A stretch of DNA of 37,538 nt from Blastococcus sp. (GCA_025465355.1 JAODNN010000059.1:1-37538), one strand, 5' to 3'; positions 25,604 through 34,399 are shown, numbered from the stretch's first letter. A program made the numbers and translations. Notes: generated from the sequence alone by a model not told the origin.

Positions 25604-27486
25604 CGACGCTCGGCCGCATCCGCGCGCTGACCAGTGGTCGCTCCGGCCGGCTGGTCCCGTTGCTGCTCTTCGTGGTGCTCGTCGGGTACCCGGTCGTGTT
25701 CCCGTTCGCCATCTACGAGCAGGGTGTGCTGCTGCTCGCCTTCCTGCTGGCGCTGATGGCCGTGAGCTGGAACATCGTCTCGGGCTTCGCCGGCTACGTG
25801 TCTCTGGGGCACAGCGTGTTCCTCGGCCTCGGCGCCTACACCGGCGGTCTGCTCGCCGAGCACTTCCAGGTGAACCCGCTGTGGTTCATGCCGGTGGGCG
25901 GCCTCGTCGCCTTCGTCGCCGCCACGCTCGTCGGCATGGTCGTCCTGCGCGCCCGGGGCCACGCGTTCGTGATCATCACGATCGCCCTGCTGCTGGCGAT
26001 GCAGGTGCTGGTCAACAACTTCTCGCAGGTCACGCACGGCTCCAACGGCGTCAACGTGCCGTTGCCCACGTGGTCGTCGGACTACCAGAACATGCCCTTC
26101 TACTACATGTTCCTGGCGCTGCTGGCCGCCACGGTCGGCTTCGCGGCCTGGGTCCGCCGGACCAAGTTCGGCACCGGCCTGCTGGCGATCCGCGAGGACG
26201 AGGACAAGGCCGCCGCCATCGGGGTCAACACCACGCGCTACAAGGTGCTCGCCTACGCGGCCAGCGCGGTCCCGATCGGTGTGGCCGGCGTCGTCTACGC
26301 CTACTTCCTGTCCTTCCTCAACCCGATCGGCGCGTTCAGCCTGCTGACCAGCGTGACGATCGTGCTGTCGGCCCTGCTCGGTGGCCGGGGCACGCTCTGG
26401 GGGCCGGTGCTCGGCGGCTTCGTCGTCACGATCGTCACCGAGGTGGCCAACGTCTACGGCGGGGGAACGGACAGCCGACTGCTCGTCCTCGGGCTCGCGC
26501 TCGTCCTCGTCGTGCTCTTCCTGCCGCGAGGTGTCCTGCCGGCCATCTCGGCGCGGCTGGCCCGTCGCCGGGCGGCTGCGCAGACCGTCGAGTACACCGA
26601 CCAGGCGGGTGTCGCGAGCGCGCGGACGCCGATCGTCGTCTCGCCCCGGTCGGCGCCCGCGGCCCAGACGCCGGGACGCACGGCGGCCCCGCTGCTCGAG
26701 ATCCGCGGCGCGGCGAGGAGCTTCGGCGGTCTCAGGGCCGTGGACGGCGTCGACCTCACCGTCGAGGCCGGTTCGATCACCGCGCTGATCGGTCCGAACG
26801 GCTCCGGGAAGACGACGCTGTTCAACCTGGTCACCGGCGCGATGTCGCTCGGCAGCGGCGAGATCTGGTTCGACGGCACCCGCATCGACCAGCTCCCGCC
26901 GTGGGAGCGCGCCCACCTGGGCCTGGGCCGCACGTTCCAGATCACCCGGCTGTTCAAGAGCATGACGGTTCTGGAGAACGTCGTGGCCCCGCTGCCGACG
27001 GCTGGCTGGGGACTCATGGCGAAGGACGCCGTCAGCGGCCACGAGGCGGAGCGGGCGCGCGAGCTGCTCGACTTCGTCGGCCTCGGCCGCTTCGGGGCGC
27101 AGCAGGCCGGGTCGCTCTCCTACGGGCAGCAGAAGCTGGTCGAACTGGCCCAGGTGCTCATGCTCGAGCCGAAGATGATCCTGCTCGACGAGCCGGCCGG
27201 TGGCATCAACCCGACGCTGATCAACCGGATGGTCGAGATCATCCGGGATCTGAACCGGCAAGGGATCGCCTTCCTCGTCGTCGAGCACAACATCCCGCTG
27301 GTCCTCGACCTGTGCGACCCCGTCGCCGTTCTCAGCCGGGGGCAGGTGATCGCCCAGGGGCCGCCGTCGATCGTGCGTGCCGATCCCGCGGTGCTCGAGG
27401 CGTACCTCGGCCCGGAGTGGCTGCCGGCCGACCCTGTTCCCGGCCCGGTCCTGAAGCCGGCCGACCTCTCCGTGAAAGGCGGCTGA
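25600..27486 (+). CDS. ABC transporter permease-ATPase fusion, LivM-LivG
   Basis: A 628-residue fusion. Residues 1 to about 320 are the LivM permease (SWNIVSGFAGYVSLGHSVFLG, GTGLLAIREDEDKAAAIGVN coupling loop, LLGGRGTLWGPVLGG). An Ala/Pro/Arg linker of roughly 45 residues follows. Residues about 365-615 are the LivG ATPase: LLEIRGAARSFGGLRAVDGV, Walker A GPNGSGKTT (398-406), LGLGRTFQITRLF, signature LSYGQQK (from 506), Walker B MILLDEPAGG and the H-loop VVEHN. In most importers these are separate genes; here membrane and nucleotide-binding subunits are one chain, paired with LivH and LivF. The start overlaps livH by 4 nt; livF begins 4 nt after its stop. Confidence 0.9.
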   Translation: MTTLGRIRALTSGRSGRLVPLLLFVVLVGYPVVFPFAIYEQGVLLLAFLLALMAVSWNIVSGFAGYVSLGHSVFLGLGAYTGGLLAEHFQVNPLWFMPVGGLVAFVAATLVGMVVLRARGHAFVIITIALLLAMQVLVNNFSQVTHGSNGVNVPLPTWSSDYQNMPFYYMFLALLAATVGFAAWVRRTKFGTGLLAIREDEDKAAAIGVNTTRYKVLAYAASAVPIGVAGVVYAYFLSFLNPIGAFSLLTSVTIVLSALLGGRGTLWGPVLGGFVVTIVTEVANVYGGGTDSRLLVLGLALVLVVLFLPRGVLPAISARLARRRAAAQTVEYTDQAGVASARTPIVVSPRSAPAAQTPGRTAAPLLEIRGAARSFGGLRAVDGVDLTVEAGSITALIGPNGSGKTTLFNLVTGAMSLGSGEIWFDGTRIDQLPPWERAHLGLGRTFQITRLFKSMTVLENVVAPLPTAGWGLMAKDAVSGHEAERARELLDFVGLGRFGAQQAGSLSYGQQKLVELAQVLMLEPKMILLDEPAGGINPTLINRMVEIIRDLNRQGIAFLVVEHNIPLVLDLCDPVAVLSRGQVIAQGPPSIVRADPAVLEAYLGPEWLPADPVPGPVLKPADLSVKGG

Positions 27487-27489
27487 CCG

Positions 27490-28266
27490 GTGCTGACCCT
27501 CTCGGGAATCTTTGCGGGATACGGCGGCGGTGACGTCCTCCAGGGCCTCGACCTCGAGGTGCCCACCGGAGCGATCACCTGCATCGTGGGCCCGAACGGG
27601 GCGGGTAAGTCCACCGTCCTCCGGGTCGTCAGCGGCCTGCTGCGGCCCCGCCTCGGAACGATCGAGCTGGACGGCACCCGCTTGGACCGGCTGGGCTGCG
27701 CCGGTGTGCTCGGCAAGGGGGTGGCCCAGGTGCCACAGTCCCAGGCGCTGTTCCCGCAGATGTCCATCCGGGAGAACGTGCTGCTCGGCGGGTTCACGCT
27801 CCGCCGTGACAAGCGGCTGCTGAACCAGCGCTTCGAGCGGGTGGCCGACCTCATTCCGATCGTGCGGGAGCGCAGCCACGACAAGGCCGGGAACCTCTCC
27901 GGCGGTCAGCGCCGCATGGTCGAGATCGCCCGCTGCCTCATGGTCGAACCGACCGTGCTCCTGCTCGACGAGCCGTCGCTGGGCCTGGACCCGATGAGTC
28001 TCACCGGCGTCTCCCAGCTCGTCCGGGACGCCAACGCGGCCGGGACGACTGTGCTCCTGGTCGAGCAGAACGTGCGCCTCGGCCTCAGCATGGCGACCCA
28101 CGGCGTCGTCCTCGAAGGGGGGCGGGTCCGGCTCGAGGCCCCGGCACACGAGCTGATGGCCAACCCGGAGGTCGCCGAGCTCTACCTGGGTGGGGCGCCG
28201 GCGACGCACGGTGCCGGCGCTCATCCCACGGTGCCGCAGCCGGTGGACAGCGGCACCGTCGGATGA
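27490..28266 (+). CDS. ABC transporter ATPase, LivF type
   Basis: A 258-residue ATPase: GYGGGDVLQGLDLEVPTGAI, Walker A GPNGAGKST (about residues 36-44), Q-loop VAQVPQSQALFPQMS, signature LSGGQRRMVEIAR, Walker B VLLLDEPSLGLDP and H-loop-equivalent LLVEQN (Gln instead of His, common in LivF). It pairs with the LivG half of the fusion. The last 20 residues (AHPTVPQPVDSGTVG) extend past the usual end. GTG start 27490; its TGA overlaps the ATG of the oxidoreductase gene (28263-28266), placing that enzyme in the importer operon. Confidence 0.92.
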   Translation: MLTLSGIFAGYGGGDVLQGLDLEVPTGAITCIVGPNGAGKSTVLRVVSGLLRPRLGTIELDGTRLDRLGCAGVLGKGVAQVPQSQALFPQMSIRENVLLGGFTLRRDKRLLNQRFERVADLIPIVRERSHDKAGNLSGGQRRMVEIARCLMVEPTVLLLDEPSLGLDPMSLTGVSQLVRDANAAGTTVLLVEQNVRLGLSMATHGVVLEGGRVRLEAPAHELMANPEVAELYLGGAPATHGAGAHPTVPQPVDSGTVG

Positions 28267-29816
28267 GCGACGGCAGCGCCGACGTCGTCGTCATCGGCGC
28301 GGGGCACAACAGCCTGGTCGGCGCGGCCTACCTGGCCGCGGCCGGGCTCGAGGTGGTCGTCCTCGAGGAGCAGCCGATCGTCGGCGGCAACACCGTCACC
28401 GAGGAGCTGACCCTCCCGGGGTTCCAGCACGACTCCTGCTCGAGCGCTCACGTGCTGATCCAGACGAACCCCGTCATCCGGGACGACGAGCTGGGGCTGC
28501 TGTCCACCCACGGGCTCCGGTACGTGCGCACCGATCCGGCCGTGGTGCTGCCGCTGCCCGACGGGGATGCCGTGGTCATGTCGCGGGACCGCGCCGAGAC
28601 GGCGGCCGAGCTGGCGCGCTGGGACGCCGCCGACGGTGACGCCTACCTGCGGCTGCTCGCCGACTGGGAGGGCGGCCTGTCCGCGGCCCACGGACGCTGG
28701 AATGCCGGGCGCCTCGACCCGGCTTCCTCCGGCGACGACGCCCGTTACGAGGCGCTGCGGTCGCGCACGGCGCACGAGGTGATCGCCGAACGGTTCGCGT
28801 CGGACCGTGCGCGGGACCTGCTGACGTGGCTCTCCTTCGCCACCATCACCGATCCGCGTCGTCCCGGCACCGGGATCCTGCCGTTCTCCATCACCGCCGG
28901 CCGGTCGCAGTTCGGCTGGGCGACCCCGATCGGCGGGTCCGGCGCGCTGCCCGCGGCGCTGGTCGCCTCGATCGAGTCGCACGGCGGTCGGGTGCTCGTC
29001 GATCGGCCGGTCGAGCGTGTGCGGGTGGAGAAGGGACGTGCGGCCGGCGTCGTGACCGCCGGCGGCGAGCACTGGGAGGCGCGCCGCGCCGTCCTCTCCT
29101 CGGCGCACCTCACCCAGCTGGCCGGGATGCTCGACGGCATCGAGCCACCGGCCGAGCTCCGCCGCGCGGCGGAGAGCTGGCGCTCGGGGCTGACCCTGTT
29201 CGCCGTGCACATCGCGACAGAAGGGCAGCTCGTCTACGACACGCAGAAGGGCCCCCTGCCCGCGGTCGCCGGGGGCATCGGCTCGGCGGCCGGCCTCTAC
29301 GCGCAGCTCGATGCCTTCGCGCGCGGCCAGACGTACGCCGTCGACCCGTGGGTGCTCATCGTCTGCTCGACGGTCGTGGACCCCGACCGCGCACCGGACG
29401 GCCATGGTCTGGCGAAACTGCTCACTTTCGCCCCGCGGAACCTCGCCGGGGGAGGGAGCTGGGAGACGGAGCGCGACCGCTACGCCGCGCAGCTCGTCGA
29501 GCGGACGGCGGAGCTCGTCCCGGGGCTCCGGCCCGATCAGCTGCTGGCAGTGCGCGGCGAGGCGCCGGTCGATCTCGAGCGGCGCAACCGGCACAACGTC
29601 GGCGGGTCCTGCCACGGCGGGGAGTTCCTGGGCGCCTCCGGTGAGGTGCTCGTCGGCTGGCCCTCGTACGGCCTGCCGGTTCCCGGGCTGTACCAGACCG
29701 GCGCGACGGCGCACCCCGGTGGCTCCGTCTCCGGCCGGGCCGGCCGGAACGCCGCGCGAGCCGTGCTCATCGACCTCGGGATCGATCCGGCCACCGTCAT
29801 GGGCCCCGGCGGCTAG
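28263..29816 (+). CDS. FAD-dependent oxidoreductase, phytoene-desaturase (CrtI)-like
   Basis: A 517-residue flavoprotein of the amine-oxidase/CrtI superfamily. The N-terminal dinucleotide motif VVVIGAGHNSLVGAAYLAAAGLEVVVLEE is at residues 8-37, followed by QPIVGGNTVTEELTLPGF. The C-terminal FAD-closing motif GLYQTGATAHPGGSVSGRAGRNAA is near the end. It probably oxidises, desaturates or isomerises a hydrophobic substrate in the cytoplasm. No carotenoid genes are present, and the ATGA overlap with the importer ATPase indicates it acts on the imported compound. It ends in a CTAG shared with the convergent LacI gene. Confidence 0.85.
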   Translation: MSDGSADVVVIGAGHNSLVGAAYLAAAGLEVVVLEEQPIVGGNTVTEELTLPGFQHDSCSSAHVLIQTNPVIRDDELGLLSTHGLRYVRTDPAVVLPLPDGDAVVMSRDRAETAAELARWDAADGDAYLRLLADWEGGLSAAHGRWNAGRLDPASSGDDARYEALRSRTAHEVIAERFASDRARDLLTWLSFATITDPRRPGTGILPFSITAGRSQFGWATPIGGSGALPAALVASIESHGGRVLVDRPVERVRVEKGRAAGVVTAGGEHWEARRAVLSSAHLTQLAGMLDGIEPPAELRRAAESWRSGLTLFAVHIATEGQLVYDTQKGPLPAVAGGIGSAAGLYAQLDAFARGQTYAVDPWVLIVCSTVVDPDRAPDGHGLAKLLTFAPRNLAGGGSWETERDRYAAQLVERTAELVPGLRPDQLLAVRGEAPVDLERRNRHNVGGSCHGGEFLGASGEVLVGWPSYGLPVPGLYQTGATAHPGGSVSGRAGRNAARAVLIDLGIDPATVMGPGG

Positions 29817-30883
29817 CGGGAGGGGGGAGCGGTCGAGCCGCGGACGACGAGGCTCACCGGCAGGAGAACCACGCGCGCGGTCGGTGTGCGGCCGCTGAGC
29901 CGGTCCAGGAGCAGGCGCGCGGCCTCCACGCCGAGCTCGTACTGCGGCACCCGGACCGACGTCAGTGGGGGCCGGAGCCGGGAGACGAGCGGCATGTCGT
30001 TGAAGCCGACGACGCTGACGTCGTCCGGACAGCGGAGCCCCGACTCCTCGAGCGCGTCGTAGCAGCCGATCGCGAGCAGGTCGTTCCCGGCGACCACGGC
30101 CGTCGGCGGTTGTCCGGCCAGAAGCTCGAGCGCGGCCGTGCGCCCCGCCGCTTCCGAGTAGCTGTCGGCCACGACGATGCGGTCGTCCGGCAGTCCGTGG
30201 TGCTGCATCGCGCTACGGAAGGCGCGTAGGCGGACGGCGCCGGTGGAGACGGTGAGCGGTCCGGCGACGTGCGCGATGTCGCGGTGCCCGAGCTCCACGA
30301 GGTGGTCGATGGTGCGCGCGATACCGGTCGCGTCGTCGCCGGCCACCACCGAGGCGTCCAGGTGCTCGGTCTGCCGGTTGACCAGCACCATGGGCACGCC
30401 GCGCTGGGCCGCTTCGTGCACGAGCGGGTCGTCCAGCAACGCGGTGGCGATGATGAAGCCGTCGACCTGCCGGGCCTGCATCACCGCGAAGCTCGACGCC
30501 GTGCGCGCCGGGTCGTTGTCCGTGTTCGCCGTGAGCGCGGTGTACCCGGCCTCGGCCAGCGCATCCTCGATGCCCCGCACGATCGGCGGGAAGAGCGGGT
30601 TGGTCAGGTCGGGGACGAGCACTCCGACCGTCTCCGAGCGGCTGGTCTTCAGGCTGCGGGCGATCGGGTTGACCTGGTACCCCAGAGCGGCCGCGACCTC
30701 GCGCACTCGCTCCACGGTGGCCGGCCGCACAAGGACGCGGGTGGCCTCGTTCAGCGCCCGGGAGGCGGTCGCGGGGTGGACGCCGGCGGCGGTCGCGACG
30801 TCGCGGAGCGTCGGACGTGGGGCCACGGCCGGGAGCGTATGCGGGGACGCTGAGAAATTGGCGGTGGGGCGCCGGGAGGTCAT
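29813..30883 (-). CDS. LacI/GalR-family transcriptional regulator
   Basis: A 356-residue repressor. Residues about 24-80 form the DNA-binding head: PTLRDVATAAGVHPATASRALNEA (HTH), then YQVNPIARSLKTSRSE with the hinge helix whose Leu inserts at a central CpG. Residues about 85-356 are the periplasmic-binding-like effector domain (VGVLVPDLTNPLFPPIVRGIEDAL, VVGFNDMPLVSRLRPPLTSV). ATG 30883 follows AAGGGG and overlaps the stop of the MFS gene (ATGA), so it is the last gene of the binding-protein-MFS-regulator operon. The palindromes with central CG at 22987, 23336, 33134, 34309 and 35092 are its most likely operators (inference). The ligand is probably the island's substrate or an early intermediate. 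Confidence 0.92.
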   Translation of the reverse strand: MTSRRPTANFSASPHTLPAVAPRPTLRDVATAAGVHPATASRALNEATRVLVRPATVERVREVAAALGYQVNPIARSLKTSRSETVGVLVPDLTNPLFPPIVRGIEDALAEAGYTALTANTDNDPARTASSFAVMQARQVDGFIIATALLDDPLVHEAAQRGVPMVLVNRQTEHLDASVVAGDDATGIARTIDHLVELGHRDIAHVAGPLTVSTGAVRLRAFRSAMQHHGLPDDRIVVADSYSEAAGRTAALELLAGQPPTAVVAGNDLLAIGCYDALEESGLRCPDDVSVVGFNDMPLVSRLRPPLTSVRVPQYELGVEAARLLLDRLSGRTPTARVVLLPVSLVVRGSTAPPSR

Positions 30884-32076
30884 CAACGTCCCCTTCGTGT
30901 CGTGAGATAGGTACGACGGGTGACCGCCGAGACGGCGGTCAGGGGAACGAACAGGACGGCGGAGAGCGCAAAGAGCGGGCCGTAGTGGCCGGCGCCCGCG
31001 AACAGGCCGCCCAGGGCGGCGCCGGTGGAGCCGCCCAGGAACAGGCAGGCCGAGAACAGGGGCACGACCTGCGCCCGTGCCTGCGGCGCAACCGACGTCG
31101 CCCAGGTCTGCAGGGTCGAGTGCATGAAGGCCCAGGCTGCGCCGAGCAGCACGCACGCGGCGACGCCGGCAACGAAACCGCGCTGCACGGCGAGCACACC
31201 GAAACCCAGCACGCCGCAGACCCCGCCGATCACGAGCAGCGTGGGGGTCGTGAGGCGGGCTGAGAGCGGCCGCACCACGCGGCTGAAGCCGAGGACGGCG
31301 ATGCCGTAGACGGCCACGACCGTGCCGGCGAGCCCGGCCCCCGCGCCGGTGGCGTGTTGCACCCCCGGTGCCACGAAGGTGAACGAGCCGGTGAGCGCCG
31401 CGCCTTCGACGAAGGCCAGCAGGAGCACGAGCAGTACCCAGCGGTTCGCCGCCGCCTTCGCGAGGGCCCGCACGGGGCGGCGCTGAACCGGTTCGCGGGC
31501 GGGCTCGGGAAGGCGGCGCAGGTAGAGGGCCAGACCGGCGCTCGCCAGGGCCGTCGCCGCGAACATGACGCGCCAGGTGGCCAGCTCGGCCACCCAGCCC
31601 GCGGCCACGGTGGCGACCGCCATGCCGACGGCGACACCGGCCATCAGGTCCGTCAGCGGCTGTTGCCGCCGCTCGACGGGGACGGTGGCACCGACGTACA
31701 CGAGCGTCGCCGGCACGGCCCCGCCGAAGAAGCCTCCGGCGAAGCAGCGCAGTACGGCGAGCACGCCGACGCCGGGGGAGAGGGCGGAGAGTGCCCCCGC
31801 CGCGGCGGCGCCGAACAGGGACACGCGCAGCGTGCGGATCGTGCCGAGCCGGGCCGAGACGATGCCCCAGACCGGCTGGAGCAGCCCGTAGCTGAGGTAG
31901 TAGAGACTGGCGGCAACGGTGACGGCGGCGACGGAGCGGTGCAGGTCCGCCGCCATCACCAGCAGCATCGGCGCCACCGCAGACCGGTCCAGCATGCTGA
32001 CGGTGTTGACCGCCTGCAGCGCCCGCAGGTGCCCGCGCGGAAGGTCGGTCGGAACGGCCGTCTCGGTTCCCGTCAT
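30883..32076 (-). CDS. MFS transporter
   Basis: A 397-residue, 12-TM major-facilitator protein. The loop after TM2 is a loose motif A (WGIVSARLGTIRTLR); TM4-TM5 reads GGAVPATLVYVG...GVAVGMAVATVAAGW and the second half contains LGGSTGAALGGLFAGAG. It resembles uptake or efflux carriers of the AraJ/YnfM-like group. It lies between the binding-protein-like gene (15 nt upstream) and the LacI gene (4-nt overlap), so it should carry the island's substrate or a product. Direction of transport cannot be told. Confidence 0.88.
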   Translation of the reverse strand: MTGTETAVPTDLPRGHLRALQAVNTVSMLDRSAVAPMLLVMAADLHRSVAAVTVAASLYYLSYGLLQPVWGIVSARLGTIRTLRVSLFGAAAAGALSALSPGVGVLAVLRCFAGGFFGGAVPATLVYVGATVPVERRQQPLTDLMAGVAVGMAVATVAAGWVAELATWRVMFAATALASAGLALYLRRLPEPAREPVQRRPVRALAKAAANRWVLLVLLLAFVEGAALTGSFTFVAPGVQHATGAGAGLAGTVVAVYGIAVLGFSRVVRPLSARLTTPTLLVIGGVCGVLGFGVLAVQRGFVAGVAACVLLGAAWAFMHSTLQTWATSVAPQARAQVVPLFSACLFLGGSTGAALGGLFAGAGHYGPLFALSAVLFVPLTAVSAVTRRTYLTTRRGR

Positions 32077-32091
32077 CTCAGGATCGCCACG

Positions 32092-33003
32092 TCAGGTGCG
32101 GGACGGCCGGATCAGCCCGCCGCCGGGACGCGCCAGCGCGCTGAGGTCGTGGTCCTGTTCGAAACCGCCCTGCTCGGCGCGCAGGCGCAGCACCGACTCG
32201 AACGCCGCCGGCTCGACCCCGCCGCCGACGCACAGGCCGTGCTCCGGGTCGAGGAGCGTCGCGTACATCTGCTCGGCGGTCTCCCGGTCGGTGTCGGGCT
32301 GTGCCTCGAGCAGGGACAGGACGTCCTCCCGGCGTTCCGGGGCCACGACGGCGCGTTCGGCCTCGTCCCAGGCGTCGAGCAGCGCGGCGACCGCCGGGGT
32401 GTCGACGTCGCCCCGGGTGGCCAGCACCGAGCCGAGGTAGGGGCGGATCACGTCGCTGACGGTCCCGAGCAGCTGTGCCCCCGCGCGGATCGCGCGCGTC
32501 TCGTGCCCGGCGTTGAGCAGCGTGGCCTCGAAGTCACCGTCGGCGAGCGACTGCCGGCGGCGCGGCGTCGAGCCGGCCGTCACCACCGTGTAGTCGCGGC
32601 CCGGCTCGAGGCCGGCGCTTCGGAGCAGCGCGAAGCCGACGTAGGCGAAGCCCGACGTCGGGACGTCGACCCCGAACCGGCCGCCCGCGAGGTCCGCGAG
32701 CCGGTCGACACCGGGCCGCCCGACCAGCGACAGCCGGCCACCGCGGTCGACCGCGCGCAGGATCTGCAGATCCAGCCGCTGCCCCAGCGGATTGCCCTTG
32801 TTGAGCACGTAGGTGGCGACGTTGTCGGGGGACGTGAGCACCACGTCGTACTCGCCGGCCATCAGCGACCTGAACTGCTGGGGGGACGACGTGACGGGGA
32901 TCTGCTCGACGGCGAGGTCGTGCGTGGCGAACGTGCCGTGCCGCTCGGCCCAGCTCGCGACGACGTTGGCACTGAAGATGCCGAGCCGGAGGGGCTGCGT
33001 CAT
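32092..33003 (-). CDS. substrate-binding-fold protein (NMT1/SsuA-like) without signal peptide
   Basis: A 303-residue protein with the type-2 periplasmic-binding fold: LRLGIFSANVVASWAERHGTFATHDL, EYDVVLTSPDNVATYVLN, RLSLVGRPGVDRLADLAGGRFGVDVPTSGFAYVGF and a Gly-rich segment GLCVGGGVEPAAFE. It has neither a signal peptide nor a lipobox: the very strong AGGAGGAA 5 nt before ATG 33003 fixes a start immediately before the fold. No matching permease/ATPase genes are nearby. It may therefore be a cytoplasmic ligand-binder or an enzyme; 4,5-dihydroxyphthalate decarboxylases share this fold. First gene of the operon with the MFS and LacI genes. Confidence 0.75.
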   Translation of the reverse strand: MTQPLRLGIFSANVVASWAERHGTFATHDLAVEQIPVTSSPQQFRSLMAGEYDVVLTSPDNVATYVLNKGNPLGQRLDLQILRAVDRGGRLSLVGRPGVDRLADLAGGRFGVDVPTSGFAYVGFALLRSAGLEPGRDYTVVTAGSTPRRRQSLADGDFEATLLNAGHETRAIRAGAQLLGTVSDVIRPYLGSVLATRGDVDTPAVAALLDAWDEAERAVVAPERREDVLSLLEAQPDTDRETAEQMYATLLDPEHGLCVGGGVEPAAFESVLRLRAEQGGFEQDHDLSALARPGGGLIRPSRT

Positions 33004-33104
33004 GGCTTTCCTCCTGTCGTCGAGGCCGGCGGGAGCCACCTACCGGGCGCCGGTGGGCGTACCTCTCGTCGGGATCGGGCTCCCGTCGTGGACGTTCGTC
33101 GTCA

Positions 33105-33133
33105 TTGACAACGACCCGATGCTGCCTGAGCAT
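33105..33133 (+). promoter_or_regulatory. promoter of the C-C hydrolase gene
   Basis: TTGACA (33105-33110), 17-nt spacer, GAGCAT (33128-33133; weak -10). Operator C follows without a gap. The minus-strand promoter of the binding-protein operon probably also lies in 33004-33150, with TTGCAA of the operator as a possible -35. Confidence 0.4.
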
Positions 33134-33145
33134 GCAGTCGTTTGC
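33134..33145. promoter_or_regulatory. LacI-type operator C (divergent intergenic region)
   Basis: GCAGTCGTTTGC, reverse complement GCAAACGACTGC: one base from the core of operator B. It sits between the divergent hydrolase gene and the operon that encodes the LacI protein, allowing control of both and autoregulation. Confidence 0.55.
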
Positions 33146-33171
33146 AAGACACCGCTGACCCGGGAGAGTGC

Positions 33172-34230
33172 ATGGACGAGAGAGTCGCGAGCGCGGTGCG
33201 GAACTGGGCGCCACGCTTCACCACCAACGGGGTCGCGGTGGCGGACTTCCAGCGGGTCACCTCCGGTCTCGAACGGTGGGACGACTGGTGCTCGGCGTGG
33301 TCGGCCGCGGCCGAGGTGCACGAGGATCTCGGCCGTGAGGCGCTGCGGGAGGGGCGGACCCGGTCAGCCGGCGCGCACTTGTCGACGGCAGCGGTCTACT
33401 TCCACTTCGGCAAGTTCCTGTTCGTGGACCATCCGGACGAGATGCGGGTGGCGCACCAGCGGGCGGTCGCCTGCCTGACCGACGCGCTGCCCTACCTGGA
33501 CCCGGCGGGGGAGCGGATCGAGATCCCCTTCGAGGGCAGCCGGATGGTGGGGATCCTCCGCCGGCCGAGCGGGTCGGGGCCGCACCCCGTCGTCGTCATG
33601 GTGCCCGGCCTCGACTCGACCAAGGAGGAGTTCCGGTCGACCGAGGCGCTGTTCCTCGAGCGCGGGCTCGCGACCTTCTCCGTGGACGGTCCCGGGCAGG
33701 GCGAGGCCGAGTACGACCTGCCGATCCGCGGCGACTGGGAGGTCCCCGGACAAGCCATCGTCGACGCTGTGGCCGCCCAGCCGGGCATCGATCCCGAGCG
33801 GATCGGCGTCTGGGGCGTCAGTCTCGGCGGGTATTACGCACCGCGCCTGGCCAGCGGGGTCGAGCAGGTGCGCGCGTGCGTCGCACTGGCCGGCCCCTAC
33901 AACTTCGGGGAGTGCTGGGACCAGTTGCCTCCGCTGACGCGCGCCGCCTTCACCGCACGCTCGTTCAGCACCGACCAGGAGCAGGGTCGCGAGCGGGCGC
34001 TGGAGCTGGACCTGAGCTCCGCGGCCGCGCGGATCCGGGTCCCTCTGCTCGTCGTCGCCGGAAAGCAGGACCGGCTCATCCCGTGGCAGCACGCCGAGCG
34101 GCTGGTGGCCGAGGCGGGCGGCCCGACGGAGCTGATCATGCTCGAGGACGGCAATCACGGGAACATGAACGTCGCCGCCAAGCACCGGTACAAGACGGCG
34201 GACTGGATGGCCGCGCAGCTCGCCGGGTAA
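33172..34230 (+). CDS. alpha/beta-hydrolase, 2,6-dihydroxypseudooxynicotine hydrolase-like C-C hydrolase
   Basis: A 362-residue enzyme with a helical N-terminal lid (about residues 1-125) and an alpha/beta core. Nucleophile Ser217 in GVWGVSLGGYYAPR, Asp300 in VVAGKQDRLIP and His329 in EDGNHGNMN form the triad; an acidic residue lies at 247 (NFGECWD). As I recall, 2,6-dihydroxypseudooxynicotine hydrolase of Arthrobacter nicotinovorans, a β-ketone C-C hydrolase of similar length, has its triad at the same numbers; that match needs checking. The oxyanion region is VMVPGLDSTKEEF. It probably cleaves a C-C bond next to a keto group, though esterase activity is possible. ATG 33172 follows GGGAGAG. 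Controlled by operator C. Confidence 0.85.
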   Translation: MDERVASAVRNWAPRFTTNGVAVADFQRVTSGLERWDDWCSAWSAAAEVHEDLGREALREGRTRSAGAHLSTAAVYFHFGKFLFVDHPDEMRVAHQRAVACLTDALPYLDPAGERIEIPFEGSRMVGILRRPSGSGPHPVVVMVPGLDSTKEEFRSTEALFLERGLATFSVDGPGQGEAEYDLPIRGDWEVPGQAIVDAVAAQPGIDPERIGVWGVSLGGYYAPRLASGVEQVRACVALAGPYNFGECWDQLPPLTRAAFTARSFSTDQEQGRERALELDLSSAAARIRVPLLVVAGKQDRLIPWQHAERLVAEAGGPTELIMLEDGNHGNMNVAAKHRYKTADWMAAQLAG

Positions 34231-34308
34231 GAACTCAGCGGACCAACTCGGCGGACCTGCCTGGGCTCGTGACGCCCGCGTGAGACCCCGTGATTCCCGG
34301 CCGAAGAA

Positions 34309-34320
34309 GCAATCGATTGC
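34309..34320. promoter_or_regulatory. LacI-type operator D
   Basis: GCAATCGATTGC is a perfect 12-bp palindrome with the central CG, 79 bp before the next start codon. No clear -35/-10 pair is visible near it. Confidence 0.6.
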
Positions 34321-34399
34321 GGCGACATCTCCCGGTGCGCCGTCTGCACCGATCCCGTTGACTGCCGCATCGACGCGGCGCAACCTCCTGGAGGAAGCC

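Noticed and set aside
25585-28224. Very long open frame on the minus strand, opposite the transporter genes
   Set aside because: Gly/Arg/Asp/His-rich low-complexity translation with no domains; it is the antisense of well-supported livM-livG and livF genes and a usual by-product of high GC content.
23377-28266. Calling the importer a true leucine/isoleucine/valine transporter
   Set aside because: The family includes many other substrates; the neighbours and operators point to a catabolic substrate, so no liv gene symbols were assigned.
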